This document shows, one piece after another, positions 1-10,456 of a stretch of 64,000 bases of DNA. A program made the translations under genes and the position numbers. Within the stretch, counting starts at the first letter, position 1. The number at the start of each line of letters is the position of its first letter. Below the pieces are notes generated by a model. It worked only from the letters and a program-made list of their open reading frames with translations, was not told the DNA's origin and did no database searches. Source of the DNA: Alentia gelatinosa (Eukaryota > Annelida > Polychaeta > Phyllodocida > Polynoidae); assembly GCA_950022655.1 (NCBI GenBank), contig OX465580.1, forward strand, positions 126,897,016 through 126,961,015, read 5' to 3'.

Positions 1-120
1 AGCTCCGTATCCTCCTCAGTAGCGATCTGTAATCTCCATAGGCTTAGTATGGAGACTCCGTATCAGGTGGGTAATAAATACATATAGGGCACATAGCTAT
101 TGTGTTATAAGATTGGCAAC
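1..120. repeat. Dispersed repeat, partial copy of the 62190-62395 unit
   Basis: The stretch with CAGTAGCGATCTGTA, a CATAGGCTTAGTATGGAG-type segment and TCAGGTGGGTAATAAA matches the two tandem units at 62190-62395. It is cut by the window edge. The following ATAGGGCACATAGCTATTGTG text recurs near 29845 and, diverged, near 59450. No gene is seen here. Confidence 0.6.
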
Positions 121-363
121 ACGAGGCAAGGCCTGTCTATGCTCCTCTGACGCTACCGTGTGAATGCCGATTTTCGGGTAAAGTCGGCTGCGCTGTCATC
201 ATCGAATCTTCGCCTAGTGATGTGATGTCACAGTGTCAACAAAGCTATGGTAGCGATGTTGGGGGGCACGTTACTAAGCAGCTGAGCAAGGCGTAAAAAA
301 ACCCCAAAAACTATTGTGTTATAGAGGCGGCCACCTTGCCCCCCGACGTAATCCAAAACACCA

Positions 364-584
364 GGGGCTCGTTTAATAATCTAGGATCGTACATGTAGAT
401 CCTTTTCTGTATGCCATTGATAACCTGGGACGATGTGGGTCAAATTTATTCAACACCTATGGACGACCTTATGGACGGCTATTGCTGTCTCAGCGAACAG
501 ACTTAAGTATTATTAAACAATAAGCGTTGTTCGAGGTACAGAAAAGGATCTTCATGTACGATCCTAGATTATACAACGGGCCCC
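364..584. mobile_element. Inverted-repeat element (GGGGCTCGTTTAATAATC ends)
   Basis: The left arm 364-411 is repeated as an imperfect inverted complement at 537-584. The arms share GTTTAATAATCTAGGATCG with few changes. The central 125 bp have no coding potential. A solo arm of the same type lies near 41785-41830, so this is a dispersed foldback family. Confidence 0.7.
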
Positions 585-726
585 ACGTGGCGAGACCAAT
601 CATCAATGGATTTTATCACAAATGATAACAGTGGTTTGGTCCCGACTACAGTGGTGCTATCTTACAATTTCCAGAGCACCACCTTAACCTTTTTTTGTTA
701 ATTTGTTTGTAAGATGGGTTTCAAAT

Positions 727-1034
727 TATTTGTTTGTTTGGGTAGTTTAACGTCCAATATGTCCTATCAGACTTACTTTGGGTTTGACCGAATCTATGAG
801 ATGAATTTTGGTAGAAATCTCACCCCTACACATTTACCGAGGTGGGGAGTTCTTTTACTTCCCACACCACATAGACATGGTATGAGAAGGATTGGCCTTT
901 GATATAGTAGTAGACCTATCACTGCTGGGAGTGAAGGAGAAAAGTGGCTGCAGTGGGACGCGAACCCACAGAGTCCCACAACTTTTGGATTACGAGTCCA
1001 GTGCTCTTTACCACTGGGCTAACTCCCCATCCCG
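727..1034 (-). mobile_element. tRNA-derived SINE, copy 1
   Basis: The minus-strand head (right end) has a tRNA A-box (TAGCTCAGTGG type, here TAGCCCAGTGG) and a B-box diverged to GGTTCGCGTCC. The anticodon-loop region is Thr-like in better copies. The body and the CAAA-rich tail at the left end match the other copies. Its right flank (1035-1120) also follows the copy at 58996-59327, so the two loci share an older flanking repeat. Confidence 0.85.
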
Positions 1035-1291
1035 GTCGCTTTAGTTATGCTTGCATGCAAACGAAACATATCCGGCCCGCACCACGTGGAGGCAAGGCGA
1101 CCAAGAGGGTGAACAGATCCATCATTGTTGTCCACCCAGCTGGGTATAAAAACCTCATGACTTTTATCATTATAGCATAGCATATTGCTTTAACATAACT
1201 CTATAAAGCTACTTTGATATTGTAATTATGCTGAATAAATAGAATAACAGTATATATTGTAATACTCCCCCATATATATATAAACAATATT

Positions 1292-1391
1292 GACTGGTTT
1301 CAGATACAAGCGGCAGTATGCTCCGAGGAGTTGAAGCGTAGTAATATCCGAGCGTATCCGAGCATACAGCCGCTTTTATCTGAAACCAGTC
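1292..1391. mobile_element. Family G foldback element, copy 1
   Basis: A 100-bp near-palindrome begins GACTGGTTTCAGATACAAGC and ends with its complement. The same arms occur at 31453, 35155 and 41573. It has no ORF. Downstream 1396-1660 contains two direct copies (about 1441 and 1516) of a segment with ATGCACTATTTTCCC and TATGCGCCACCCGGAGCATA. Related sequence is at 18185-18480 and 34960-35090, suggesting a longer composite element. Confidence 0.75.
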
Positions 1392-1395
1392 TATA

Positions 1396-1660
1396 TTGTA
1401 TTTACTATCCAGCTTTTCTGGGCAAGTGGCATGTCAATATCAGTTCATTTTAGTTATGCACTATTTTCCCACACGCACTACTTTTCCGTATGCGCCACCC
1501 GGAGCATACATTTTAGTTATGCACTATTTTCCCGTACACACTACTTTTCCGTATGCGCCACCCGGAGCATACAACATATCCGCATGCGTCGGGTATGTCC
1601 ATACAAACTCCCTATGTGTTTTCTATGGACACTTTGTATTAGGTGTATAATAAAATGGAA
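1396..1660. repeat. Repeat flanking family G, with internal duplication
   Basis: Two direct copies of about 75 bp carry TTTTAGTTATGCACTATTTT and CGCCACCCGGAGCATACA. Similar sequence occurs at 18185-18480 (inverted parts) and near 31600. Short ORFs on both strands here follow from the repeat and are not taken as genes. Confidence 0.6.
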
Positions 1661-2189
1661 GACCGCCTGTGTGGCGAATTATTGGATTCATTAAAACAAA
1701 ATCTTATTCCTCACTTCCTCTTGGAGGTGTGGAGGCTTCCGTTGGGGTAAAAGAATGAAAAAATCTTGAAATTTAAAGCTTTGATACATTGAGACATCCA
1801 TGGTGCTTAATCACTTCCGAATTCATTTTCGTTACTACAAAACATACGCGTTCTCTCAATTTCACTTTCAAATCTAATACCTTGAGGAGAGGGCATCAAC
1901 GTTGTTAGTCGAGTGAGGAGTAATAAGACTCGATACAGTCATTATCACCCCTCACTCATACGCCCACTGATCGCAAAATGCTTCCTCAGCGGCCGAACCT
2001 GCGCGCTTTGTCCCTGCTGCTACATATAAAGGTAAAATGCCGTCTCATCAAAAGTTCCCACTTCTTTCGACATGACATCTGTATGATGATTATCAAGTGC
2101 ATTTCCGGTAATTATCTGCCAGGTCTCATGAGCATCAGTTTCTTTAATAATCTTTCCGGTGCTTTCCCTGTCGGTGAGAGGGTTCGGTA

Positions 2190-2277
2190 TTTGGGTTTAG
2201 TTTGACGTCCAATATGTTCTATTAGACTTACTCTGGGTTTGATAGTGATCGAATCTATAAGATGAATTTAGAAATCT
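2190..2277 (-). mobile_element. tRNA-derived SINE tail fragment, copy 2
   Basis: Only the tail and part of the body are present. The copy starts with the TTTGACGTCC motif and breaks at 2277, 13 bp before the 22-bp minisatellite. The tRNA head is absent. Confidence 0.7.
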
Positions 2278-2289
2278 TTTGCTGATTAT

Positions 2290-3237
2290 GGGGTATGGGT
2301 AGAGGGCGGGTGGGGTATGGGTAGAGGGCGGGTGGGGTATAAGTAGAGGGTGGGTGGGGTATGGGTAGAGGGCGGGTGGGGTATAAGTAGAGGGTGGGTG
2401 GGGTATGGGTAGAGGGCGGGTGGGGTATGGGTAGAGGGCGGGTGGGGTATGGGTAGAGGGCAGGTGGGGTATGGGTAGAGGGCGGGTGGGGTATGGGTAG
2501 AAGGTAGGTGGGGTATGGGTAGAGGGCGGGTGGGGTATGGGTAGAGGGCGGGTGGGGTATGGGTAGAGGGCGGGTGGGGTATGGGTAGAGGGCAGGTGGG
2601 GTATGGGTAGAGGGCGGGTGGGGTATGGGTAGAAGGTAGGTGGGGTATGGGTAGAGGGCGGGTGGGGTATAAGTAGAGGGCGGGTGGGGTATGGGCAGAG
2701 GGCGGGTGGGGTATGGGTAGAGGGCGGGTGGGGTATGGGTAGAGGGCGGGTGGGGTATGGGTAGAAGGTAGGTGGGGTATGGGTAGAGGGCGGGTGGGGT
2801 ATGGGCAGAGGGCGGGTGGGGTATGGGTAGAGGGCGGGTGGGGTATGGGTAGAGGGCGGGTAGGGTATGGGTAGAGGGTGGGTGGGTGGGGTATGGGTAG
2901 AGGGCGGGTGGGGTATAAGTAGAGGGCGGGTGGGGTATGGGTAGAAGGTAGGTGGGGTATGGGCAGAGGGCGGGTGGGGTATGGGTAGAGGGCGGGTGGG
3001 GTATGGGCAGGGGGCGGGTGGGGTACAAGTAGAGGGCGGGTGGGGTATGGGTAGAGGGCGGGTGGGGTATGGGTAGAGGGCGGGTGGGGTATGGGTAGAG
3101 GGCGGGTGGGGTATGGGCATGGGGGCGGGTGGGGTATGGGTAGAGGGCGGGTGGGGTATGGGTAGAGGGCGGGTGGGGTATGGGCAGAGGGCGGGTGAGG
3201 TATGGGCAGGGGGCAGGTGGGGTATAAGTAGAGGGTA
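2290..3237. repeat. 22-bp G-rich minisatellite, about 43 copies
   Basis: The unit is GGGGTATGGGTAGAGGGCGG plus GT (22 bp), with variants GTATAAG, GGGCAGAGG and AGAAGGTAG. On the plus strand each unit has four G-runs, so it could form G-quadruplexes. The array ends seven bases inside the RSK intron after the exon 15 donor. Because 22 is not a multiple of three and the unit lacks minus-strand stops, all three minus frames stay open for over 370 codons. These frames are artefacts of the repeat. Confidence 0.95.
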
Positions 3238-3244
3238 GACTGAC

Positions 3245-3382
3245 CTTGACGAGTTGGGCATCCTGGAGGGTGAGCCGGATGTGCGGCAGCGTGTCCCGGT
3301 TGGCGATCCACGGGTGGTTGAGCACCTGCTGTAGCGTGATGCGCCGGTGTGGGTCCACGTGCAGCATCTTCTGTACCAGGTC
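3245..3382 (-). CDS. RPS6KA: RSK window exon 15: end of C-terminal kinase
   Basis: 46 codons (residues 552-597), opening DLVQKMLHVDPHRRI and closing LTLQDAQLVK. This is the last helical part of the CaMK-type kinase, including the conserved HPW motif before the autoinhibitory helix. The acceptor is CAG at 3383-3384; the donor after AAG at 3245 reads GTCAGT. It is phase 0 at both ends. The family continues with a GAMAATY-type segment and the basic ERK docking tail on one more exon. I could not find that exon between 1 and 3244. Confidence 0.95.
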
Positions 3383-4222
3383 CTGAAACACACACACCAC
3401 GCACGTAACGTATTAGATCATATCAAGAAACGTCATGAAATTTCATATAACTGTTTATATGGTATGAGTTGTATTCACGGAATGATATCATAAAGTGGAG
3501 CTGAGTGATATCTGTAGCAGAAGACAATGAACGCCATGTAAACAATTATATGAAACTGAGTGATGTTTAGATTTTATCCTACCCTGTTACATGTTTTTAA
3601 TATCATATAATTTTATATGGCATAACCATGGCATACAGTCACACCGTGTTAAGTATGTATGGAGATTTATAGAAGGGGTAGAAGAATGAGAGGAACCAAG
3701 CAGCGGCTCACTTAGAGGTGAGCAAAAACAGGGCTAGAATTTATCAGGGAGCAGCTCACTTTAAACATTGGGTAGAAACAGGAACGAAATCTTTAAATAC
3801 AACATGTGTCATGTTTTGGGAACCACTTTGGTGAAAGTTTTTTACATGGGCTGTGGCTAAATAAAGTAATTTAGCAGGTGGTATGTCAATAGTACACAAG
3901 GGGAAAAAAAACTTTTTCTGATATTGAAAACACAAATTTCAATGGAAACATTGAAAACTGGCATCCCTGTTAAATTAATAAATCAAAGCGATCAGTTGTC
4001 ACATTTAAGGAAAGTACTGAGACAGTAGATTCCCAAACTCTATGGAAGTTAAATAAAGTCAAAAGAAGAAAACGCAACACATCTAGGTAGCAGTGGGACC
4101 ATGTTTCCCTGGATAAAAATAGGCTCTGGGTTAGCTGGAAAAGACTTTCCGCTCGTCCACAAAAGCTAGTGTCACTAATCCGGTAACATACCCATTATTT
4201 TGAATATTGAAAAAAGTTTTAC
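3383..4222 (-). other. Intron 14 of the RSK model
   Basis: 840 bp between exons 14 and 15. It holds a family K2 remnant (about 3849-3975, ending ACTGGCATCCCTG) and otherwise AT-rich sequence with no coding signal. Confidence 0.85.
3849..3975 (+). mobile_element. Family K2 remnant
   Basis: GGGCTGTGGCTAAAT, TACACAAGG and the end ACTGGCATCCCTG match the element at 52088-52352. Only this end of the element is clear. Confidence 0.65.
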
Positions 4223-4340
4223 CTTGGCTGCAGGTGATACGGAGTCCCAGTTGCCACCGCTCAGTGTGAACTTGCCCTCTCCAATCCGCGACAAGATGTC
4301 GTTCGGCGTGTCGTTAGGCCCGTTAGCGAACGGCGTGTGT
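4223..4340 (-). CDS. RPS6KA: RSK window exon 14: C-kinase lobe after helix F
   Basis: 118 nt (one base finishing Gly512, then residues 513-551). It reads [16 protein letters not shown] at the start and [10 protein letters not shown] at the end, the usual RSK motif between helix F and the C-lobe. His513 replaces the Tyr found in vertebrate RSKs at MLAGYTPF; this is conservative in position but noticeable. The acceptor is CAG at 4341-4343 and the donor is GTAAAA. Confidence 0.95.
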
Positions 4341-4577
4341 CTGTGTGAGAATAATCGTAAATCAACACCCGCTTAAAATAGCAGATCCACTATCTAGTCA
4401 AAGGATATCATCCAAGGTGTATTAGTTCCAGCAGGAAGCACCCCACATACCCCAAAACAGAGCCTCTTACATTGGCTATCTAAGGATGGTTTTTTAGGCC
4501 ACTAAAAAAAAGAAACTTGCTTCTCATCACCAAGCCATGAAAAATATGACGAGGGCGCTTTTGTTGTTGTTGTTGCT

Positions 4578-4856
4578 ATATCAAAGATGGCAGACATACA
4601 GTAAAATCCCGCATAAGCAGTCACCCTCCGATCGGGACAAAGTGGCTGCTTACGCGGGGTGTCTGCTTACGCGGGGTTTCCAGATTTTTACTGGCTATAC
4701 ATTTAATGCATCCCTGACATCAGGAGATTTAATTGGATACTAAAATACACATACCTTTCATAATTTCTATCAAGGTTCATATATTTAAAAAAAAAAAAAA
4801 TTCTAATATCGTTTTTTCTGATGCGCGCGGTGATGAGAAACAAGTTTGTTTTTTGA
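4578..4856 (-). mobile_element. Dispersed repeat M, copy 1, carrying a pogo-like core
   Basis: About 280 bp match 37140-37413 in the opposite orientation, from GATGGCAGACATACAGT to the CACCGCGCGC region. Inside lies a CAGTAAAATCCCGC...CCAG segment (4599-4683) of the GCGTAAGCGG family, next to a TA. A short plus-strand frame here is not a gene. Confidence 0.75.
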
Positions 4857-4864
4857 GTCACCTT

Positions 4865-5190
4865 AGTTTGATTTAACGTCCAGTTAACCATTAGAGGTTC
4901 TCACCAGACTTTCTCAAGGTTCTTTTACACCACAAAGATGGTGATCGAATCTATGTAATGAATTTAGGTAGAAATCTCACACCTACACATTTACTGAGGT
5001 GAGAGTTCTTTTAGTTCCCACATCACACAGACATGGTTTGAGAACATTTGGCCTTCGATATAGCTGTAAATTCATCACTGCTGGTAATGAAGGAGAAAAG
5101 TGGCTGCAGTGGGACTCGAACCCACAAGGTCCTACAACCTTGGGATTACAAGTCTAGTGCCTTAAGCACTGAGCTAACTCCCCCTCCCCG
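4865..5190 (-). mobile_element. tRNA-derived SINE, copy 3 (near full length)
   Basis: On the minus strand the head reads GGAGTTAGCTCAGTGCTTAA and has GGTTCGAGTCCCACTGC as B-box. The anticodon loop CTTGTAA gives anticodon TGT, so a tRNA-Thr-like origin is likely. The body and the 3' tail (ending at GTTAAATCAAAC) are shared with the other copies. Confidence 0.9.
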
Positions 5191-5269
5191 CTATTCGAGG
5201 GAAATACAAAGGCAGCTTTAACAGGTACTACTATTATTGAGTTTAGATATCATTTTACAGGAAGATATA

Positions 5270-5436
5270 CAGGAGAACCCCGCCAGTGGACACCCCGCGT
5301 TAACGGACACCTTTCCTCGGAACGGTTCCCTCTATAAGATATTTATTTCAACCTCGCGTAAGCGGACACCCTGCATTTATATAGGCACACACTTTGGGCC
5401 GGAACGGAGGATGTCCGCTAACGCGGGATTTTATTG
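5270..5436. mobile_element. Pogo-like short element flanked by TA
   Basis: Begins CAGGAGAACCCCGCC and ends CGCGGGATTTTATTG, with TA on both sides (5268-5269, 5437-5438). The inside repeats GCGTTAACGGACACC-type motifs. The ends resemble those of Tigger/pogo elements (CAGT-NNACC type). It has no coding capacity, so it is non-autonomous. Confidence 0.7.
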
Positions 5437-5462
5437 TAGTTGTGGTTTTTTTAAAATAAATT

Positions 5463-5677
5463 CTCCCGGCTAGCATGGCTCTCCTGCAATATGTCCACGC
5501 TCATACCACACTGACCTCACATGAAAATAATCACAGTACATTATAGTGACCATCATTTTATTTTTTTTATATATATATAAACGTACCCGGCTAGCATGGC
5601 ATACAGCAATATATCCACGCTCATACCACACTGTCCTTACATGAAAATAATCACAGTACATTATAGTGGCCATCATT

Positions 5678-5717
<40 letters not shown>

Positions 5718-6437
5718 GAACCCGGCTAGCATGGTGTAGAGCAATATGTCCACGCTCATACCACACTGACCTTACATGAAAATAATCACAGTACATTATA
5801 GTGACCATCATTTTATTTTTTTATATATATAAACGTACCCGGCTAGCATGGCGTAAAACAATATGTCCACGCTCATACCACACTAACCCTACATGAAAAT
5901 AATCACAGTACATTATAGTGACCATCATTTTATTTTTATATATATATAAATGTAACCGGCTAGCATGGCGTAAAGCAATATGTCCACACTCATACCACAC
6001 TGACCGTACATGAAAATAATCACAGTACATTATAGTGACCATCATTTTTTTTTTATATATATATATAAACTCTCCCGGCTAGCATGGCGTAAAACAATAT
6101 GTCCACGCTCATACCACACTGACCGTACATGAAAATAATCACAGTACATTATTGTGACCGTCAATTTTTTTTTTTAATAAACTCTCCCGGCTAGCATGGC
6201 CCACCTGCAATATGTCCACGCTCATACCACACTGACCTTACACGAAAATAATCACAGCACATTATAGTGACCATCATTTTTTTAATATATATATATAAAC
6301 GTACCCGGCTAGCATGGCTCTCCTGCAATATGTCCACGCTCATACCACACTGACCTTACATGAAAATAACCACAGTACATTATAGTGACCATCATTTTAT
6401 TTTATATAAATATATATATAAACGTACCCGGCTAGCA
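5463..6437. repeat. Approximately 118-bp tandem array that includes the exon 13 donor
   Basis: Eight units begin near 5465, 5587, 5721, 5838, 5956, 6073, 6187 and 6306, each with CCGGCTAGCATGG. The ninth occurrence (6427) is the end of RSK exon 13 itself. Unit length is 114-134 bp, varying mainly in a TA microsatellite. Each unit holds a copy of the last 14-22 bases of the exon and the splice junction. On the minus strand the units at 5587, 5721, 5838 and 6306 keep GT right after GCCGG; the others have lost it. The runs of open frame on the minus strand are repeat artefacts. Confidence 0.93.
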
Positions 6438-6666
6438 TGGTGTAGAGCAGCACGCCGAGGCTCCACACGTCGCAGGCGGCGTCGTAGCCCTGCTTCTTGA
6501 GCACCTCGGGCGCCACGAAGTTGGCCGTGTAGCATGGGGTCATCAGCAGCCCGTTGTCCGCCCGCAGCTGTTTCGCGAAGCCGAAGTCACAGATGCGCAG
6601 ACTGGACGGAGACCCCGAGGCGTCGGCGTACAGAATGTTGGAGGGCTTCAGGTCCCGGTGTACCAC
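6428..6666 (-). CDS. RPS6KA: RSK window exon 13: catalytic and activation loops of C-kinase
   Basis: 239 nt, residues 433-511 plus two bases of Gly512. It contains HRDLKPSN (435-442; catalytic Asp437), DFG (459-461), the activation loop [10 protein letters not shown] with Thr475 (the ERK site, T573 in RSK1 / T577 in RSK2), and APE (484-486). The acceptor is CAG before GTG. The donor is GTACGT after GCCGG, which is the junction duplicated in the array next to it. Strong GC bias compared with the AT-rich intron marks the exon edges. Confidence 0.97.
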
Positions 6667-6870
6667 CTGTTAGACGGAGAACCAAGCAGATTTTATAGTC
6701 AACCGTCTAAGCACAATTATATGAATAAGGGCACGACCAAAGGATTTTTTACAATTTTATTTTTTAAATTTTTTAAGGGATATTTTTAGTCAATTGTCTA
6801 AGCACAATTATATGAATAAGGGCATGACCAAAGGATTTTTTTTTACAATTTTCTTTTTTAAGGGATATTT

Positions 6871-7438
6871 TAAGCCCATAAGACAGCGACATTTTCCACA
6901 GATTCTCCCCGATCCGATCACCGATTATAATCGGGAACAAGAATGTCGCCGTCTTATACCCTTTGCCGATCACACATCTCCACTTTATGACCTTGTACAG
7001 CGACCCGATTGAGATCAAAGAGAGCCACCGGGAGGCGAGCCGGGGTGAGCCACAGGCCGCTGGTGTGGATTCATAGAAAATAATTCAAAGTTTGATAACT
7101 TTGGATCTAATTAAGATATTCGGAAACAGTTTTCATATTCATTATCACCTCCGTCTCCCCTACAAATCGGTATATGACACTTGTAAATCGGACAAGGGGA
7201 TAGGTAGCATCGATGTTCAAATGGCATGCCCAGAATCCGGAACAGTCGGTGAAGTGCGTACAGCGACACGATTATGGTCGGGCAGAGTCGGTCATTACTC
7301 CCACGCTAGTAATGCCCGACCCGATTAAAATCGGGTCTGTGAAGTGCGTACAGCGATCCGATTCCGACCGACCCGACGGATTCGTCGGGCAAAGGTGTGA
7401 TCGGGCACAATGGTCGGGTCGCTGTCTTATAGGCTTTA
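6871..7438. mobile_element. Element L, copy 1 (TAAG-ACAGCGAC terminal repeats)
   Basis: The left end TAAGCCCATAAGACAGCGAC is the near complement of the right end GTCGCTGTCTTATAGGCTTTA. The interior has several short palindromes around GATCGGG and AATCGGGA motifs and a twice-used GTGAAGTGCGTACAGCGA. A second copy with the same ends is at 31966-32502. No transposase frame is present. Confidence 0.8.
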
Positions 7439-7773
7439 GTCAATTGTCCAAGCACAATGGACCACCAGCAGGAGACCAAAGAATATTCCCACTCTATTAT
7501 CAATATTTAAAAAAACATTCCTCCTTCTGCTGAATGGCTATCGGGCCTTTCTGCATTTCCTGATGGATTTTTGTTATCCATCATCCGTGGGAAAAATTAG
7601 TTTTTGCTTGCTAGTCGTGGTAGCTGCCTCGTGCATTCGCCATTACTATTATCAATATACTATAAACATGGACCATCCCTAGATACGACGAGATTGTCAT
7701 GATATTGTCATTAGTGAGACCATCTCTAGATGGAGGTCAAACGGTATTATATGGAAACAAGGTCACTGTGGCT

Positions 7774-7994
7774 ATACTTGGATGGTTTGATTTAATGTCC
7801 AGTTACCAATTACAGGTTCTTACCAGACTTTCTCAAGGTTCTTTTACACCACAAGGGTGGTGATCAAAGAGATGAATTCAGGCAGAAATCTCACCCCTAC
7901 ATATTTAATGAGGTGGGAGTTCTTTTTCCCCATACCACATAGACATGGTATGAGAAGGATTGGCCTTTGATATAGCAGTAAATCTACCACTGCT
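7774..7994 (-). mobile_element. tRNA-derived SINE, copy 4, head missing
   Basis: Body and tail match the family but the tRNA head is absent. ACTGTGGCT occurs on both sides (7765-7773 and 7995-8003), a likely 9-bp target-site duplication, so the element was probably truncated at insertion. Confidence 0.75.
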
Positions 7995-8029
7995 ACTGTG
8001 GCTGTATGTGATGAACACATGGTAAAATT

Positions 8030-8470
8030 GATGATGAACCAATGCCAAAGGCAGAGGCATAAGTAAACCACGACTCATTATATAAAACCTGTCACATACC
8101 ATAAGTAAACCACGACTCATTATATAATACCTGTCAGATACCATAACTGTGGTATACGGATTCACATGTGTTGTATACGGACTCAAACCCATGATATACG
8201 GGAAAATAGTCCCTTAGTGCTATAGATCAACTAAATATTCCCTATTGTTTTACTCTTTAATGTGGCAACTAATGGGTTTTATTTATTCGAAAAGAAGGAT
8301 AATAAATACAACAAAAGATGATTTTGTGGACAGGCGGCTCTGCAAACCACTCAAGGTTGGCGTCGTAATACACTCGCCAGCGCTCGTGTATTACGACGCG
8401 TCAACCTCTCGTGTTTTAGTGCCGCCTGTCCACATCGTTTATTATCTATATCCACAATAACGCCACTTAG
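8030..8470. mobile_element. Family F foldback element, copy 1
   Basis: The core palindrome 8320-8440 has GTGGACAGGCGGC paired with GCCGCCTGTCCAC, and a second inner stem GTCGTAATACAC / GTGTATTACGAC. The flanks contain repeated AAACCACGACTCATTATATA and CATACCATAA-type phrases found at the other F copies (12450, 36005, 49430, 63360). Confidence 0.75.
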
Positions 8471-8773
8471 TTCACCGACTGTGCATCCAACCACCGTCAT
8501 CAGTGACGCAGTGTTTCTGTGTGAGTTCTCATTATCAAGTTATAAATGCCATTACACAGAAATGGATAATAAGCCTACAAAAAAAGGTGTCTATATATTC
8601 CTCCGAGACAGGTTGCTGGATGGCTGTGAAGCCAATTCGTATGATTTGCTTTACATATGACCCCAACAGGGTGTGACTCCATATTGGGTGTCTGTATAGA
8701 TAACTCACATACGAGCACTTAGTCGACATAAAACCATGCACCACTCTACTGTCAATGTAACTTAGAACAACTA

Positions 8774-9221
8774 CAGTAGAACCCCGCCTAACGGACACCC
8801 CGCGTAAGCGGACACCCCACGTTAGCGGTCACTTTTGCTCCGAACGGAAATTTTTCCCTCTATTAGATGTTTATTCTAACCCCGTGTAAGCGGTCACCCC
8901 GCGTAAGCGGACAGTTATTTCGGTACGAAAAGGCCTAAAACCCCGCGTAAGCGGGCACCCCCAACGGACACCCTACCCAAAATAGATTAATCTGACTTTT
9001 TTACCGTGTTTATTAGTATATTCATAGAAAATAGATTTTGTAATTCAAGGTTTAATAACTTAAGATATCAGAAAATGGATTTCAGATCTATTTTCGCCTC
9101 TGTCTGCCCTACATATAGATATATAACACATATATATTGGACTGGAGGAAACTTGAAAACCCCGCGTAAGCGGGCACTTTGGCCCGGAACGGAGGGTGTC
9201 CGCTAACGCTGGGTTTTACTG
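8774..9221. mobile_element. Pogo-like element flanked by TA, 448 bp
   Basis: Begins CAGTAGAACCCCGCC and ends GGGTTTTACTG, with TA at 8772-8773 and 9222-9223. The inside has many CGCGTAAGCGGACACC-like words in both directions. No transposase is encoded. Confidence 0.78.
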
Positions 9222-9239
9222 TAGTTCCAATGATTTTTT

Positions 9240-9500
9240 GTTTTTGTTTCAAATCCTTATCCTACCCCTAATAGAAAACGCCCTAGGCTTAACATAGGAT
9301 TTGTCATGGGTGTGACATCGTGTTGTTTATGTCAATACTTTTTAATATTAAAAAGAGTCGTGGAAACGGGTTAGGATAAAATCTAGATGCCATTCGTTTG
9401 AGTTTGAGTTTATTTATGTCACTCATTGTGTTGGGTGTGAGTGAGTGATATAAATAAACTCATACTCAAACTCGTGACATCTCTTGATATTTTTTAGGTG
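9240..9500. mobile_element. Family B inverted-repeat element, copy 1
   Basis: It has family ends (ATCCTACCCCTAATA, TAGGCTTAACAT, GGGTTAGGATAAAAT) around a 120-bp palindrome whose arms read GAGTTTGAGTTTATTTATG and its complement. The core class is the same as at 39490-39785. Confidence 0.75.
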
Positions 9501-9958
9501 ATTCGGCCTGTCTTCCCGTCAATCCTGTACACCATGCGGCTACCTTTGTAGTATGATGACAATTATTGTTGTGTAAGCCATTTCTTCAATATTAAAGTAA
9601 TGGGCTTTCTGTCTCCTATGGTGTTTATGATATGTTTAACATTATAATTATATCCAATTATCTTATGAATACGATCCTAATTCTCCGGTTGTCAATATGT
9701 TGTTGAAGATGTTTCCCAAGTGAGTACGTGACAATTATAACTGGTTGAGAGTTCATATTTCTATCTTTAGTTGTCACAATTCTGATTTATGATGTTTTCG
9801 TTCACCTTGTGTACTTAACTGTTATTTCAGTGTAGATTAATGAGATGTGGTAATAACACATCCTAAGTATGCCAGATGCTACCTTGATAATGACAACTTC
9901 CTGTCACTTCTGAACCAAGTTGTTATGATATCTCCAGTTACAATTATTACTATACCGG

Positions 9959-10338
9959 TGCACGAATGTCTCACTTTTACGCAATAGGAGAAAAGATACC
10001 GTTCGGCCGCACCGTGGCGTAAAATATTTTTACGCCACACCGTACCACGTGATCACCCGTGAACTATCCATCAAGGTGAATGTTCGGTGATTCATACCTG
10101 CCTTGCTTATTTCGGAGTTTGAAATAGGTTGATAACTGAAGTACATAAATGGCATTTTAATCGAATTTCGGCATATAGTAATAAAAAGACATAGTGAGTG
10201 TATCTGAATTACATCTGTTCCTCGATATTTTGATCAAAAATACTCACCTCATTCTTCGAATTCGGTGAGTATTTTTGTTCAAAATATCTCTGAACAGATT
10301 CCATTCAGTCACACTAACCATGTCTTTCTATATTACCT
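9959..10338. mobile_element. Family J inverted-repeat element, copy 1
   Basis: Outer arms AGACATAGTGAGTGTATCTG and CACACTAACCATGTCT enclose an inner stem AAAAATACTCACC / GGTGAGTATTTTT. Copy 2 at 18505-18830 keeps the outer arms but its inner stem has changed on both arms together. A 5' palindrome (CCGTGGCGTAAAA / TTTTACGCCAC) lies near 10010-10045. Confidence 0.7.
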
Positions 10339-10456
10339 GTGTACCATCAAGTGTCACCACCATGGAAACCGGGCATTGCTGTGTTCTCACTCTCCAACAA
10401 TTCAATCTGTTATTTGAATGTAGATTCCGCTAGTCACCCAGCTGAGCGGCCGATAT

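Noticed and set aside
2197..3404. Three minus-strand frames of 372-398 codons, Pro/Thr/His-rich
   Set aside because: They are the same 22-bp minisatellite read in three frames. Only the first 46 codons in one frame (3382-3245) are RSK coding sequence.
4865..5190. Possible tRNA-Thr gene
   Set aside because: A- and B-boxes and a TGT anticodon loop are present, but the cloverleaf is imperfect and the sequence continues into the SINE body shared by other copies.
5470..6045. Minus frames repeating MMVTIMYCDYFHV
   Set aside because: Reading of the 118-bp tandem array; units differ by microsatellite length and frames break accordingly.
8320..8440. Repeated palindromes considered as a CRISPR-like array
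   Set aside because: Copies are scattered, lack regular spacers and belong to a foldback element in a eukaryotic genome.
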